Shown here piece by piece: positions 17,997 to 30,891 of a DNA stretch of 64,000 bases (positions are counted from its first letter, which is position 1; every line of letters begins with the position of its first letter). The stretch covers positions 1-64,000 of the forward strand of contig NZ_JAMXBF010000008.1 in assembly GCF_023823685.1 (NCBI RefSeq). The letters run 5' to 3'. The notes under the pieces were generated by a model, which did not search any database, was not told the origin of the DNA, and was given only the letters and a program-made list of their open reading frames with translations. The DNA comes from Pseudomonas subflava (GTDB lineage Bacteria; Pseudomonadota; Gammaproteobacteria; Pseudomonadales; Pseudomonadaceae). The position numbers and the translations under genes were made by a program.

Positions 17997-19490
17997 TTAC
18001 AGCTTGATCCAGGTGGCCTTCAGCTCGGTGTACTTGTCGAAGGCGTGCAGCGACTTGTCGCGGCCGTTGCCGGACTGCTTGAAGCCACCGAACGGCGCGG
18101 TCATGTCGCCGCCGTCGTACTGGTTGATCCACACGCTGCCGGCGCGCAGGGCCTTGCCGACCAGGTGGGCGCGCGACAGGTTGCTGGTCCACACGCCGGC
18201 GGCCAGGCCGTAGACGGTATCGTTGGCGATGGTCACGGCTTCCTCGACGCTGTCGAAACCGATCACCGACAGCACCGGGCCGAAGATCTCTTCCTTGGCG
18301 ATGCGCATGGCGTTGCTCACGCCGTCGAACACGGTCGGCTCGACATAGGTGCCGCCGGTTTCTTCCAGCACGCGCTTGCCGCCGGCGACCAGCTTGGCGC
18401 CGTCGTCGTGGCCGGCCTGGATGTAGCTGAGCACGTTGTTCATCTGCGTGGTGTCGACCAGCGCACCGACGTTGGTCGCCGGGTCCAGCGGGTTGCCCGG
18501 CTTCCACGCCTTGATCGCCTCGACCACCATGGGCACGAACTTGTCCTTGATCGAGTTTTCCACCAGCAGGCGCGAGCCGGCGGTGCACACCTCGCCCTGG
18601 TTGAAGGCGATGGCGCTGGCCGCGGCCTCGGCGGCCGCCTGCAGGTCGGGGGCATCGGCGAAGACGATGTTCGGGCTCTTGCCGCCGGCCTCCAGCCAGA
18701 CACGCTTCATGTTCGATTCACCGGCGTAGATCATCAGTTGCTTGGCGATCTTGGTCGAACCGGTGAACACCAGGGTATCGACGTCCATGTGCAGAGCCAG
18801 GGCCTTGCCGACGGTGTGGCCGAAGCCCGGCAGCACGTTGAACACGCCGGCCGGAATGCCGGCCTCGATGGCCAGCTGGGCGATCCGGATGCCGGTCAGC
18901 GGCGACTTCTCGGACGGCTTGAGGACCACGGAGTTGCCGGTAGACAGCGCCGGGCCGAGCTTCCAGCAGGTCATCAGCAGCGGGAAGTTCCACGGCACGA
19001 TGGCGGCGACCACGCCGACCGGCTCGCGGGTGACCAGGCCCAGCTCGTTATGGGCGGTGGCGGCCACCTCGTCGTAGATCTTGTCGATGGCTTCACCGCT
19101 CCAGCGGATGGCGCGCGCGGCGGCCGGCACGTCGACGCTCAGCGAGTCGCCGATCGGCTTGCCCATGTCCAGGGTCTCCAGCAGGGCCAGCTCCTCGGCG
19201 TGGGCCTCGATCAGGTCGGCGAAGCGGATCATGACCTTCTTGCGCTCGACCGGCGCCAGGCGCGACCACACGCCGGAATCGAAGACGGCGCGCGCGACCT
19301 GCACGGCGCGCTCGGCGTCGGCGGTATCACAGCTGGCCACCAGGCCGAGCAGACGACCGTCGACCGGGCTGATGCACTCGAAGGTGGCGCCGGACACCGC
19401 ATCGGTGTACTGGCCCTGAACGAAGGCGCGGCCCTCGATCTTCACGCTCTTGGCGCGCTGTTCCCAGTCGGCACGGGTCAAGGTAGTCAT
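17997..19490 (-). CDS. pauC: Aldehyde dehydrogenase PauC (gamma-glutamyl-aminobutyraldehyde type)
   Basis: 497 residues, the length of P. aeruginosa PauC/KauB. NAD(P)-dependent oxidation of aldehydes from polyamine and guanidino-acid breakdown. Visible: VVAAIVPWNFP (cofactor site), LEAGGKSPNIVF with the general-base glutamate, FNQGEVCTAGSRL with the catalytic cysteine near residue 302, and the C-terminal GGFKQSGNGRDKS. ATG at 19490 is preferred over one 14 codons upstream because MTTLTRADWEQ matches the family N-terminus. Divergent from a cupin gene across a gap with a PauR-like palindrome. Confidence 0.9.
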   Translation of the reverse strand: MTTLTRADWEQRAKSVKIEGRAFVQGQYTDAVSGATFECISPVDGRLLGLVASCDTADAERAVQVARAVFDSGVWSRLAPVERKKVMIRFADLIEAHAEELALLETLDMGKPIGDSLSVDVPAAARAIRWSGEAIDKIYDEVAATAHNELGLVTREPVGVVAAIVPWNFPLLMTCWKLGPALSTGNSVVLKPSEKSPLTGIRIAQLAIEAGIPAGVFNVLPGFGHTVGKALALHMDVDTLVFTGSTKIAKQLMIYAGESNMKRVWLEAGGKSPNIVFADAPDLQAAAEAAASAIAFNQGEVCTAGSRLLVENSIKDKFVPMVVEAIKAWKPGNPLDPATNVGALVDTTQMNNVLSYIQAGHDDGAKLVAGGKRVLEETGGTYVEPTVFDGVSNAMRIAKEEIFGPVLSVIGFDSVEEAVTIANDTVYGLAAGVWTSNLSRAHLVGKALRAGSVWINQYDGGDMTAPFGGFKQSGNGRDKSLHAFDKYTELKATWIKL

Positions 19491-19645
19491 GCAAGGAGTC
19501 CTCGGTGGAGGCGTGTGGCAAATCGACAACACGCACTGGCAATTATTCTGTCAGGCCGATTGCCGGCCGGGATGTGCCGCCACACTAAACCAGAGCGCTC
19601 GGCATTTTCAATATTTTTGACAGAACGGCGAACAGCGCCTTGCAA

Positions 19646-19663
19646 TGTTCGTTTTATCAAACA
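19646..19663. promoter_or_regulatory. Candidate PauR operator between pauC and the cupin gene
   Basis: TGTTCGTTTTATCAAACA, again TGTT-N10-AACA, 42 bases before the cupin ATG and 156 bases before the pauC start. Its first half (TGTTCGTTTTAT) is close to the E. coli PuuR site. It shares the frame TGTTC with central Ts and AACA with the site at 7898-7915. PauR binding is inferred. Confidence 0.55.
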
Positions 19664-19704
19664 TAGACTGCCGCGATTACCATTCCAGACCACAGGATGC
19701 CGCC

Positions 19705-20067
19705 ATGCACATCGACCAGATCGTCGACTTCGCCAGCGCCGGAACCGCGCCCGAGCACTACCGCCCCGCCGCCGAGAAGGTGCTCAAGGGCGACCCCGAG
19801 CAGAGCGTGCGCAACCACTACGGCAGTCCTTGCGGCCAGTTCAACGTCGGCATCTGGGAAGGCGCGGTGGGCCAGTGGACCATTCACTACACCGAGCACG
19901 AGTACTGCGAGATCCTGCAGGGCGTGTCGGTGATCCGCGACGAGGACGGCAACGCCAAGACCGTGCGCGCCGGCGACCGCTTCGTCATTCCCGCCGGGCT
20001 CAAGGGCACCTGGGAAGTGCTGGAGCCCTGCCGCAAGGTCTATGTGATCTTCGAGGCCAAGGCCTGA
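19705..20067 (+). CDS. Cupin domain protein of the pau locus
   Basis: 120 residues, one small beta-barrel cupin of the Cupin_3 (DUF861) type: the conserved W.IHYTEHEYCEILQG strand with histidine and glutamates, then AGDRFVIPAGLKGTWEV. Related to (S)-ureidoglycine aminohydrolase-like and other small cupins; no reaction can be assigned. ATG at 19705 has AGGA upstream. Divergent from pauC and preceded by the PauR-like palindrome, so it is probably induced with polyamine catabolism. Confidence 0.75.
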   Translation: MHIDQIVDFASAGTAPEHYRPAAEKVLKGDPEQSVRNHYGSPCGQFNVGIWEGAVGQWTIHYTEHEYCEILQGVSVIRDEDGNAKTVRAGDRFVIPAGLKGTWEVLEPCRKVYVIFEAKA

Positions 20068-20108
20068 AGTTCGCCCAAGGCCATGCTGCGCGTCGGCCAT
20101 ACTGAGCT

Positions 20109-20168
20109 GAAAGCGGCCTCGGGCGGCTCAATTTACAGCTCGTAAACTCCCCGCCCTCGGCCGCTTTC
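20109..20168. repeat. Nested palindromic repeat element
   Basis: Two 18-base arms (20109-20126 and 20151-20168) pair at 16 of 18 positions; the loop contains a further perfect palindrome TTTACAGCTCGTAAA. Weaker pairing extends outward to about 20094-20178. It lies between the convergent cupin and rpmG genes. The TTTACAGCTCGTAAA core recurs in intergenic repeats of pseudomonads as I recall. Confidence 0.7.
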
Positions 20169-20238
20169 GCCTTGTCTGGCTTAGCTCGCATAGCCTTGAA
20201 CGAACTTTAAATACCGTTTGATCCTGCGACACCCTGCT

Positions 20239-20265
20239 AGCCCGCATCCCCCTGCGGGCTTTTTT
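20239..20265 (+). terminator. Intrinsic terminator downstream of the cupin gene
   Basis: AGCCCGCA (20239-20246) pairs with TGCGGGCT (20253-20260), followed by a run of six T residues. Plus-strand orientation. Confidence 0.8.
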
Positions 20266-20290
20266 CCGCCCGTCCTTTTTCGCAGGCAAG

Positions 20291-20313
20291 AAAAAACCCG
20301 CCGAGGCGGGTTT
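20291..20313 (-). terminator. Intrinsic terminator of the rpmB-rpmG operon
   Basis: AAACCCGCC (20294-20302) and GGCGGGTTT (20305-20313) form the stem; six A residues at 20291-20296 give the T-run on the minus strand, 23 bases past the rpmG stop. Confidence 0.8.
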
Positions 20314-20335
20314 CTTCGTACAAGGGCCCGATCAA

Positions 20336-20491
20336 TTACTTGATCTTGGCTTCCTTGTAGGTCACGTGCTTACGGACGACCGGATCGTATTTCTTGATCT
20401 CGATCTTGTCCGGAGTGGTGCGCTTGTTCTTGTCGGTGGTGTAGAAGTGGCCGGTACCGGCGCTGGACACCAAACGGATCAGTTCACGCAT
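20336..20491 (-). CDS. rpmG: 50S ribosomal protein L33
   Basis: 51 residues beginning [24 protein letters not shown], the usual L33 length and sequence of gammaproteobacteria. It has no CxxC pairs, so it is the zinc-free form. Basic C-terminus (YKEAKIK). Ten bases downstream of rpmB on the same strand; the pair forms the conserved rpmBG operon ending at the terminator at 20291-20313. GGAGC lies upstream of the ATG. Confidence 0.97.
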   Translation of the reverse strand: MRELIRLVSSAGTGHFYTTDKNKRTTPDKIEIKKYDPVVRKHVTYKEAKIK

Positions 20492-20501
20492 GATTAGCTC
20501 C

Positions 20502-20738
20502 TTAAACCTTTTCGCCGCGAGCGCGCAGCTCGGACAGCACTACGTCGATGCCGCGCTTGTCGATGATGCGCATGCCCTTGGCGGAAACGCGCAGACGCAC
20601 GAAGCGCTTCTCGGACTCGACCCAGAAGCGATGGTGCTGCAGGTTCGGCAGGAAACGACGACGGGTTTTGTTGTTAGCGTGGGAAACGTTGTTCCCGGTA
20701 ACCGGACCCTTACCGGTTACTTGACAGACTCTCGACAT
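20502..20738 (-). CDS. rpmB: 50S ribosomal protein L28
   Basis: 78 residues, standard L28: [29 protein letters not shown] at the N-terminus (given here as the family signature) and the basic [11 protein letters not shown] segment. Large-subunit component. First gene of rpmB-rpmG, with a promoter candidate 147 bases upstream. Confidence 0.97.
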   Translation of the reverse strand: MSRVCQVTGKGPVTGNNVSHANNKTRRRFLPNLQHHRFWVESEKRFVRLRVSAKGMRIIDKRGIDVVLSELRARGEKV

Positions 20739-20885
20739 GCCTCAGCCCTCTAAACCACATGCCCAACCCGGCATGGGTTGGCCGCTTGAACTCAATAGTC
20801 ATTTGGCGCTCAGCGCCGCGTTTCTCGGGGGTCTTACCGGCGCTTGGCGTTACCGCTGGACCGGGCCCCTAGAAAAGAGCGCTGC

Positions 20886-20914
20886 TTTATACCAGAACAC
20901 CCGGTCACCCGCAA
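20886..20914 (-). promoter_or_regulatory. Candidate sigma-70 promoter of rpmB-rpmG
   Basis: Minus-strand TTGCGG (20914-20909), 17-base spacer, TATAAA (20891-20886). It predicts a leader of about 140 bases that contains a perfect GGCGCT/AGCGCC hairpin near 20803-20825. The long leader could be regulatory. Confidence 0.6.
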
Positions 20915-21061
20915 GGATCGCGACACCCGGCAAATCCACGCAGCGGCCAGAGCCGGCGCCACTTCAAGACATCGCCTGGGCTACCGCTCGTCGCCCGATT
21001 CGATTGTCGCCGCGGGCTCTTTTGCTCTAGGGTTGGCCTCTCGCCCTTCGGAGGATTCGCG

Positions 21062-22636
21062 ATGCGCCTTGCCGCCCTGCCCCTGCTGCTCGCCCCTGTG
21101 CTGAGCCAGGCCGCCACTCTCAGCGTGTGCATCGAGGCCAGCCCGGATGGCTTCGACGTGGTGCAGTACAACGCCCTGACCACCACCAACGCGTCCGCCG
21201 ATGCGCTGATGAACCGCCTGGTGGACTACGACGCCGTGGCGGGCAAGCTGGTGCCCAGCCTGGCCGTGCGCTGGGAGGTCTCCGCCGACGGCCTGAGCTG
21301 GACCTTCCAGCTGCGCCCGGGAGTGAAATTCCAGCACACCGAGTGGTTCGCCCCCAGCCGCGAACTGAACGCCGACGACGTGCTGTTCAGCTTCCAGCGC
21401 ATGCTCGACCCGGCCCATCCCTGGCACAAGGTCGCCGCCAGCGGCTATCCGCACGCGCAGTCCATGCAGTGGCCGGCGCTGATCGAACGCATCGAGGCGC
21501 CGACGCCGATGAGCGTGCGCTTCGTGCTCAAGCACCCGGACGCCACCTTTCTCGCGACCCTGAGCATGGGCTTCGCCTCTATCTATAGCGCCGAGTACGC
21601 AGGCCAGCTGCTGGCCGCCGGCACGCCGGAGAAGCTCAACGCCCAGCCGGTGGGCACCGGCCCCTTCGTGCTCAAGCGCTTCCAGAAGGATGCGGTGATC
21701 CGCTATACCGCTAACCCGGACTATTTCGCCGGCAAGCCCGCCGTCGACGGCCTGGTGTTCGCCATCACCCCCGACGCCAACGTGCGCCTGCAGAAACTCA
21801 AGCGCGGCGAATGCCACATCGCCCTGTCGCCCAAGCCGCTGGACGTGCAGGTGGCGCGCCAGGAGCCGAAGCTGGCGATCAGCGAGACGCCGGCCTTCAT
21901 GACCGCCTTCGTCGCCCTCAACAGCCAGCATCCGCCGCTGGACAAACCGCAGGTGCGCCAGGCCATCAACCTGGCCTTCGACAAGGCCAGCTACCTGAAG
22001 GCGGTGTTCGAGGGCAGCGCCACCCCGGCCAGCGGTCCCTACCCGCCAAACACCTGGAGCTACGCCAAGGACCTGCCCGGCTACGCCCACGATCCGGCCA
22101 AGGCCAAGGCGCTGCTGGCCGAGGCAGGTTTGGCAGAAGGCTTCAAGACCACGATCTGGACCCGCCCTTCCGGCAGCCTGCTCAACCCCAACCCGACCCT
22201 CGGCGCCCAGTTGCTGCAGGCCGACTTGGCCAAGGTGGGCATCCAGGCGGAAATCCGCGTGATCGAATGGGGCGAGCTGATTCGCCGGGCCAAGGCCGGT
22301 GAGCACGACCTGCTGTTCATGGGCTGGGCCGGCGACAACGGCGACCCGGATAATTTCCTGACCCCGCAATTCGCCTGCGCCTCGGTGCAGTCCGGGCTGA
22401 ACTTCGCCCGCTATTGCGACCCGCAGCTGGACAAGCTGATCGCCGAAGGCAAGGCCGCCAGCGGCCAGGAGCAGCGCAGCGAGCTGTACCGGCAGGCCCA
22501 GGCCGTCATCCAGCAGCAGGCCCTGTGGCTGCCTTTGGCCCACCCCACCGCATTCGCCCTGCACAACGACAAGGTCAGCGGCTATCAGGTCAGCCCGTTC
22601 GGCCGCCAGGACTTCTCCAGGGTGCGGCTGGACTAG
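21062..22636 (+). CDS. ABC transporter substrate-binding protein, dipeptide/oligopeptide type
   Basis: 524 residues of the SBP family 5 (DppA/OppA-like). Signal peptide to about residue 20 ([10 protein letters not shown]). Typical patterns: [25 protein letters not shown]-like region (family signature for family 5), [14 protein letters not shown] and [13 protein letters not shown]. It binds peptides in the periplasm for an ABC permease that is not encoded here. GGAGG lies seven bases before the ATG. Position matches PA5317, part of a set of orphan DppA paralogues. Its stop codon overlaps the radC stop on the other strand. Confidence 0.88.
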   Translation: MRLAALPLLLAPVLSQAATLSVCIEASPDGFDVVQYNALTTTNASADALMNRLVDYDAVAGKLVPSLAVRWEVSADGLSWTFQLRPGVKFQHTEWFAPSRELNADDVLFSFQRMLDPAHPWHKVAASGYPHAQSMQWPALIERIEAPTPMSVRFVLKHPDATFLATLSMGFASIYSAEYAGQLLAAGTPEKLNAQPVGTGPFVLKRFQKDAVIRYTANPDYFAGKPAVDGLVFAITPDANVRLQKLKRGECHIALSPKPLDVQVARQEPKLAISETPAFMTAFVALNSQHPPLDKPQVRQAINLAFDKASYLKAVFEGSATPASGPYPPNTWSYAKDLPGYAHDPAKAKALLAEAGLAEGFKTTIWTRPSGSLLNPNPTLGAQLLQADLAKVGIQAEIRVIEWGELIRRAKAGEHDLLFMGWAGDNGDPDNFLTPQFACASVQSGLNFARYCDPQLDKLIAEGKAASGQEQRSELYRQAQAVIQQQALWLPLAHPTAFALHNDKVSGYQVSPFGRQDFSRVRLD

Positions 22637-23307
22637 GCCCAGCCGTATTCGGCCATGGACAGCGGCTCGCCGTCGCCGACGATGAAATGGTCGAGCACCC
22701 GCACCTCGATCAGCCCGAGCGCCTCCTTGAGCCGCTCGGTGAGCAGGCGGTCGGCCTGGCTCGGCTCCGCGACGCCGGACGGGTGGTTGTGCACCAGGAT
22801 CGCCGCCGCCGCGTTGTGTGCCAGGGCGCGCTTGACCACCTGCCGCGGGTAGACGCTGGCGCCGTCGATGGAGCCGAAGAACAGCGCCTCGAAGCAGATC
22901 ACCCGGTGCTTGGCATCGAGAAACAGGCAGCCGAACACCTCGTGCGGCTCGTGGCGCAGGCGCGCCTTGAGGTAGTCGCGCACCGCCTGCGGGCTCTCCA
23001 GCGCCGAGTCACGCTTGAGGCGTTCGGCCAGGTGGCGGCGGCCCATCTCCAGCACCGCCTGCAACTGGGCGAACTTGGCCGGGCCGAGACCGAGGCGCTG
23101 GCTGAACGAATCGAGGTCCGCCTCCAGCAACGCGCGCAGGCTGCCGAAGTCGGCGAGCAGATGGCGCGCCAGGTCCACAGCGCTCTGCCCCGCCACCCCG
23201 GTGCGCAGGAAGATCGCCAGCAGCTCGGCGTCGCTCAGCGCGGCCGCTCCCAGTTCCAGCAGTTTCTCCCGCGGGCGTTCCGCCGCGGGCCAGTCGCGAA
23301 TGCTCAT
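22633..23307 (-). CDS. radC: RadC family JAMM-domain protein
   Basis: 224 residues. An N-terminal helix-hairpin-helix region (about 1-95) precedes the MPN+/JAMM domain with the metal motif HNHPSG...D near residue 173 ([15 protein letters not shown]). Named for a supposed DNA-repair role that has since been questioned; the biochemical activity is unknown. Divergent from coaBC, the arrangement common in proteobacteria. Convergent with the binding-protein gene, sharing the bases CTAG so that the two stop codons overlap. Confidence 0.9.
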   Translation of the reverse strand: MSIRDWPAAERPREKLLELGAAALSDAELLAIFLRTGVAGQSAVDLARHLLADFGSLRALLEADLDSFSQRLGLGPAKFAQLQAVLEMGRRHLAERLKRDSALESPQAVRDYLKARLRHEPHEVFGCLFLDAKHRVICFEALFFGSIDGASVYPRQVVKRALAHNAAAAILVHNHPSGVAEPSQADRLLTERLKEALGLIEVRVLDHFIVGDGEPLSMAEYGWA

Positions 23308-23469
23308 TCCACCTCCTGTGCAAAGCGTGCCGGCACCCTTGCCAGCCCGTGCAGCCCGCTGTTCCGGCGCAGGCCCTGTGCTATCTTAGCCCGGCTTTTT
23401 CGCATGGCGACCGAACTGGGGAGGGAGGTCGCGGTGCTGCTATCCACACCACATTATTAAGGCAGGCCT

Positions 23470-24678
23470 ATGCAGCGGCTGTATCGGAAACGCATCGTCC
23501 TGGGCGTCGGCGGCGGCATCGCCGCCTACAAGAGCGCGGAGCTGATCCGCCGCCTGCGCGACCAGGGTGCCGAGGTGCGGGTGGTGATGACCCGCGGCGG
23601 CCGCGAGTTCATCACCCCGCTGACCCTGCAGGCCCTCTCCGGCCACCCCGTGCACCTGGACCTGCTCGACCCGGCCGCCGAGGCCGCCATGGGCCATATC
23701 GAGCTGGCCAAGTGGGCCGACCTGGTGCTGATCGCCCCGGCCACCGCCGACATCATGGCGCGCCTGACCCAGGGCGTCGCCGACGACCTGCTCACCACCC
23801 TGGTGCTGGCCACCGACGCCCAGGTCGCCCTGGCTCCGGCGATGAACCAGGCCATGTGGCGTGACGACGCCACCCAGACCAACGCCCAGGCCCTGCAGAA
23901 ACGCGGCCTCCACCTATTCGGCCCGGCGTCCGGCAGCCAGGCCTGCGGCGACGTCGGCCTCGGCCGCATGCTCGAGGCGCACGAACTGGCCCAGCGCGCC
24001 GCCGACTGCTTCCAGTGGCAGGCCCTGACCGGCAAGCACGTGCTGATCACCGCCGGCCCGACCCAGGAAAACATCGATCCGGTGCGCTACATCACCAACC
24101 ACAGCTCCGGCAAGATGGGCTTCGCCCTGGCCGAGGCCGCCGTGGAGGCCGGCGCCAGGGTGACCCTGGTGACCGGCCCGGTGCACCTGCCGACGCCGGA
24201 CCGGGTCAACCGCATCGACGTGGTCAGCGCCCGCGACATGCTGGCCGCCTGCGAGGCCGCCATGCCCTGCGACCTGCTGATCGCCTCCGCCGCCGTGGCC
24301 GACTATCGCCCGGAAGTGGTGGCCCCGCACAAGATGAAAAAGGACCCCACCACCGGCGACGGCCTGCTGCTGCAGCTGGTGCGCAACCCGGACATCCTCG
24401 CCACCATTGCCGGGCGTGAAGATCGTCCGTTCAGCGTGGGCTTCGCCGCAGAAACCGAGAACCTGCTCGACTATGCTGCGCGCAAGCTGAAGGACAAGAA
24501 CCTCGACCTGATCGTCGCCAATGACGTGGCCAACCCCACCATCGGTTTCAACAGCGAAGAGAACGCCATCACCGTGATCGACCGCGAACTGCGGGCCAGC
24601 GCCTTCGCCCAGACCAGCAAGAGCAAGATCGCCCGCCAGTTGGTGGCCTTCATCGCCGAGCGCTTCAACCGCGCCTGA
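23470..24678 (+). CDS. coaBC: Bifunctional phosphopantothenoylcysteine decarboxylase / phosphopantothenate-cysteine ligase
   Basis: 402 residues. The CoaC flavoprotein half (about 1-185) shows [17 protein letters not shown], the active-site histidine in [11 protein letters not shown] (near 76) and APAMNQAMW. The CoaB half (about 190-402) starts [15 protein letters not shown] and contains the SSGKMG dinucleotide-binding turn and the KMKKDP nucleotide site. It makes 4'-phosphopantetheine in coenzyme A synthesis. Followed after 23 bases by dut, likely one operon with algC. Confidence 0.95.
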   Translation: MQRLYRKRIVLGVGGGIAAYKSAELIRRLRDQGAEVRVVMTRGGREFITPLTLQALSGHPVHLDLLDPAAEAAMGHIELAKWADLVLIAPATADIMARLTQGVADDLLTTLVLATDAQVALAPAMNQAMWRDDATQTNAQALQKRGLHLFGPASGSQACGDVGLGRMLEAHELAQRAADCFQWQALTGKHVLITAGPTQENIDPVRYITNHSSGKMGFALAEAAVEAGARVTLVTGPVHLPTPDRVNRIDVVSARDMLAACEAAMPCDLLIASAAVADYRPEVVAPHKMKKDPTTGDGLLLQLVRNPDILATIAGREDRPFSVGFAAETENLLDYAARKLKDKNLDLIVANDVANPTIGFNSEENAITVIDRELRASAFAQTSKSKIARQLVAFIAERFNRA

Positions 24679-24701
24679 TCCACTCGTTTACGGAACCCGA
24701 C

Positions 24702-25157
24702 ATGCACGCTCTGCAAGCCAAGATTCTCGACCCGCGCCTGGGCAGCGACTTCCCGCTGCCGCAATACGCCACGCCGGGCTCCGCCGGCCTCGACCTGCGC
24801 GCCCTGCTCAAGCAAGACACCGTGCTCGAGCCGGGCCAGACCCTGCTGATCCCCACCGGCCTGTCCGTGTATATCGGCGACCCCGGCCTGGCGGCGCTGA
24901 TCCTGCCGCGCTCCGGCCTGGGCCACAAACACGGCATCGTGCTCGGCAACCTGGTCGGCCTGATCGACTCGGACTACCAAGGCGAGCTCATGGTGTCCTG
25001 CTGGAATCGCGGCCAGACGCCATTCACCATCGCCGTCGGCGAGCGCATCGCGCAGCTGGTATTGGTGCCGGTGGTGCAGGCGCACTTCGAGCTGGTCGAG
25101 GAGTTCGACGCCAGCCAGCGCGGCGCCGGCGGCTTCGGCCACTCCGGTAGCCACTGA
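24702..25157 (+). CDS. dut: Deoxyuridine 5'-triphosphate nucleotidohydrolase
   Basis: 151 residues, trimeric dUTPase. All family motifs are visible: GSAGLDLRA (1), [10 protein letters not shown] (2), [11 protein letters not shown] (3), GERIAQLVL (4) and [10 protein letters not shown] (5). It hydrolyses dUTP to dUMP, keeping uracil out of DNA and supplying thymidylate synthesis. Between coaBC and algC on the same strand. Confidence 0.97.
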   Translation: MHALQAKILDPRLGSDFPLPQYATPGSAGLDLRALLKQDTVLEPGQTLLIPTGLSVYIGDPGLAALILPRSGLGHKHGIVLGNLVGLIDSDYQGELMVSCWNRGQTPFTIAVGERIAQLVLVPVVQAHFELVEEFDASQRGAGGFGHSGSH

Positions 25158-25194
25158 AACGCCCGCACGGGATCACTTGCCAGGGAGACGTTGC

Positions 25195-28709
<3,515 letters not shown>

Positions 28710-28727
28710 CGGCGCCGCGCGGCGGGG

Positions 28728-29336
28728 TCACTCGCCGCGCAGCTCTATCAGGCGCGCGCGGTCGGCGGCGAACGAAACCTCGGCGTCCTTGCGGGTCTGT
28801 CGGTAGCGCTCGATGCTCTTTTCCACACTCGCCTGTTCGGCCTTGAGATTGTCGATCTGCACCAGCAGGTGCTCGGGCACCTGGCGTCCCGCCCGCTCGA
28901 ACTCGGCGGCTTTCGCCTGCAGGTTGGCCTGCTGGGTGCGCAGGGAGAGCAGATTGCTTTGCGCGACGCTGATGGTACCGTCCAGCTCCGCCAGCTTGCG
29001 ATCACGAGCCCGCTCGACGTCGGCCGGTTCGGAATAGATGCGCAGCAACTGGGCATCGGACTTGGCCTTGGCCTTTTCCTCAGCCAGACGCTTGCGCTCC
29101 TCGAAGCTCGGCGCCGGTGGCACGACACGAATCACCCTGCCCCCGTCGTTCAGCACCTCATAGCCCTTGGAGATGTACTCCGTCGGCACTCCTTGCCGGC
29201 TGAGCACAACCCTGCCCTGGCTGTCCGTGTAGCGATAGTACTCGACAGAAGAGTCGGCCTTGGACGGCTGCGCAGCCACCGCGGCCTGAGACAGGACTGT
29301 CGCAACGAACACGGCGAGGAGCAACTGCTGGGGCAT
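28728..29336 (-). CDS. DUF4124-domain secreted protein with coiled coil
   Basis: 202 residues. Signal peptide to about residue 21 (VLSQAAVAA), then a DUF4124-like module (YYRYTDSQGRVVLSRQGVP), then a long charged helical stretch (about 75-200, rich in Lys, Glu, Ala, Arg) likely to form a coiled coil. Periplasmic; function unknown. It follows pyrE on the minus strand with a 16-base gap and is convergent with argB. Confidence 0.75.
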   Translation of the reverse strand: MPQQLLLAVFVATVLSQAAVAAQPSKADSSVEYYRYTDSQGRVVLSRQGVPTEYISKGYEVLNDGGRVIRVVPPAPSFEERKRLAEEKAKAKSDAQLLRIYSEPADVERARDRKLAELDGTISVAQSNLLSLRTQQANLQAKAAEFERAGRQVPEHLLVQIDNLKAEQASVEKSIERYRQTRKDAEVSFAADRARLIELRGE

Positions 29337-29352
29337 GAGCCAATCCTTCTAG

Positions 29353-29994
29353 TCAGATACCGTACTGCGCGCGGTAGGCCTCCACCGCCGGCAGGTGCTT
29401 CTTCAGCTCGGCATCGCCGGCGAGATAATCCAGCACCTGCTCCAGCGAGACAATGCTGACCACCGGCATGCCGTAGTCGCGCTCCACTTCCTGGATCGCC
29501 GACAGCTCACCCTGGCCACGCTCCTGGCGGTTCAGCGCGATCAGCACACCCGCCGCCTGGGCGCCCTGGGCCTGGATGATCTGCATCACCTCACGAATCG
29601 CGGTGCCGGCGGTGATCACGTCGTCGACGATCATCACTCGACCGGCCAGCGGCGCACCGACCAGGGTGCCGCCCTCTCCGTGGTCCTTGGCTTCCTTGCG
29701 ATTGAAGCACCAGGGCATGTCGCGTTCATGGTGCTCGGCCAGAGCCACGGCGGTGGCCGCGGCCAGCGGGATGCCCTTGTAGGCCGGTCCGAACAGCACG
29801 TCGAAACTAATGCCGGCATCCACCAGCGCGGAGGCATAAAAACGCCCCAGCTTGGCCAGGGCCAGACCGCTGTCGAACAGGCCGGCATTGAAGAAATAGG
29901 GGCTGGTACGCCCGGATTTGAGCGTGAACTCACCGAAGCGCAGCACGCCGCGCTCGATGGCAAAACGGATGAATTCGCGTTGATACGCCTGCAT
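29353..29994 (-). CDS. pyrE: Orotate phosphoribosyltransferase
   Basis: 213 residues. PRPP-binding motif [14 protein letters not shown] (near residue 120-133), [14 protein letters not shown] and [10 protein letters not shown] are typical. It converts orotate and PRPP to OMP in pyrimidine synthesis. Divergent from crc, the conserved pseudomonad arrangement. Confidence 0.97.
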   Translation of the reverse strand: MQAYQREFIRFAIERGVLRFGEFTLKSGRTSPYFFNAGLFDSGLALAKLGRFYASALVDAGISFDVLFGPAYKGIPLAAATAVALAEHHERDMPWCFNRKEAKDHGEGGTLVGAPLAGRVMIVDDVITAGTAIREVMQIIQAQGAQAAGVLIALNRQERGQGELSAIQEVERDYGMPVVSIVSLEQVLDYLAGDAELKKHLPAVEAYRAQYGI

Positions 29995-30053
29995 GCAAAG
30001 CTCCGTACGGCACGGATTTAGCTGTGAATTTAGCTAATGGGAATGAGCTCGGG

Positions 30054-30059
30054 TATCAT
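30054..30059 (+). promoter_or_regulatory. Candidate -10 element of crc
   Basis: TATCAT 28 bases before the crc start codon, in an AT-rich stretch of the 92-base pyrE-crc gap. No clear -35 was seen. Confidence 0.35.
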
Positions 30060-30086
30060 ACACGCAGGTGTTTTTGGGGGCCATTT

Positions 30087-30866
30087 ATGCGGATCATCAG
30101 TGTGAACGTGAATGGTATTCAGGCCGCGGTCGAGCGAGGTTTGCTCAGCTGGCTGCAGGCCCAGAATGCCGACGTGATCTGCCTGCAGGATACAAGAGTC
30201 TCCTCCTTCGAACTGGACGATCCGGCCTATCAGCTGGATGGCTACTTTCTCTACGCGGCCGATGCCGAAGTGCCCGCCCAGGGTGGCGTGGCGCTCTATT
30301 CGCGCCTGCAACCCAAGGCGGTGATCCACGGCCTCGGCTTCGAGATGGCCGACCGTTACGGACGTTATCTGCAGGCCGACTTCGACAAGGTGAGCATCGC
30401 CACCCTGTTGCTGCCGTCCGGCCTGAACGGCGACGAGAGCCTGAATCACAAGTTCAAGTTCATCGACGACTTCACCGGTTACCTGGACAAGCAGCGCCGC
30501 AAGCGCCGCGAGTACATCTACTGCGGCTCGCTCTACGTCGCGCACCAGAAGCTGGACGTGAAGAACTGGCGTGACAGCCAGCAGCTACCGGGCTTCCTCG
30601 CGCCGGAGCGCGCCTGGATGGACGAGGTGATCGGCACCATGGGCTACGTCGACGCGTTGCGCGAAGTCAGCCGCGAGGGCGACCAGTACAGCTGGTGGCC
30701 GGACAGCGAACAGGCGGAGATGCTCAATCTCGGCTGGCGCTTCGACTATCAGCTGCTCACGCCGGGCATGCGCCGGATCGTGCGCAACGCCAAGATGCCG
30801 CGCCAGCCGCGCTTCTCCCAGCATGCGCCGCTGATCGTCGACTACGACTGGCTGCTCAGCGTTTAA
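30087..30866 (+). CDS. crc: Catabolite repression control protein Crc
   Basis: 259 residues, exactly the known Crc length. Endonuclease/exonuclease/phosphatase fold (MRIISVNVNGIQAA, ICLQDTRV, HAPLIVDYDW), but Crc itself is not a nuclease: with Hfq it represses translation of catabolic mRNAs that carry A-rich motifs and is antagonised by CrcZ-type RNAs. The ATG at 30087 gives the conserved N-terminus; an in-frame ATG 21 codons earlier would place the start ahead of the probable promoter. Divergent from pyrE. Confidence 0.96.
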   Translation: MRIISVNVNGIQAAVERGLLSWLQAQNADVICLQDTRVSSFELDDPAYQLDGYFLYAADAEVPAQGGVALYSRLQPKAVIHGLGFEMADRYGRYLQADFDKVSIATLLLPSGLNGDESLNHKFKFIDDFTGYLDKQRRKRREYIYCGSLYVAHQKLDVKNWRDSQQLPGFLAPERAWMDEVIGTMGYVDALREVSREGDQYSWWPDSEQAEMLNLGWRFDYQLLTPGMRRIVRNAKMPRQPRFSQHAPLIVDYDWLLSV

Positions 30867-30891
30867 GCAGCCAGTTCGCCCCAAGCCTCAC

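Noticed and set aside
16794-20105. 1103-codon plus-strand open frame
   Set aside because: Runs antisense to the MFS and pauC genes, is Gln/His/Arg/Gly-rich low complexity, and arises from GC-rich codon bias of the opposite strand.
28717-28740. GC hairpin as terminator between argB and the DUF4124 gene
   Set aside because: Perfect eight-base stem but overlaps the stop region and has no T-run on either strand.
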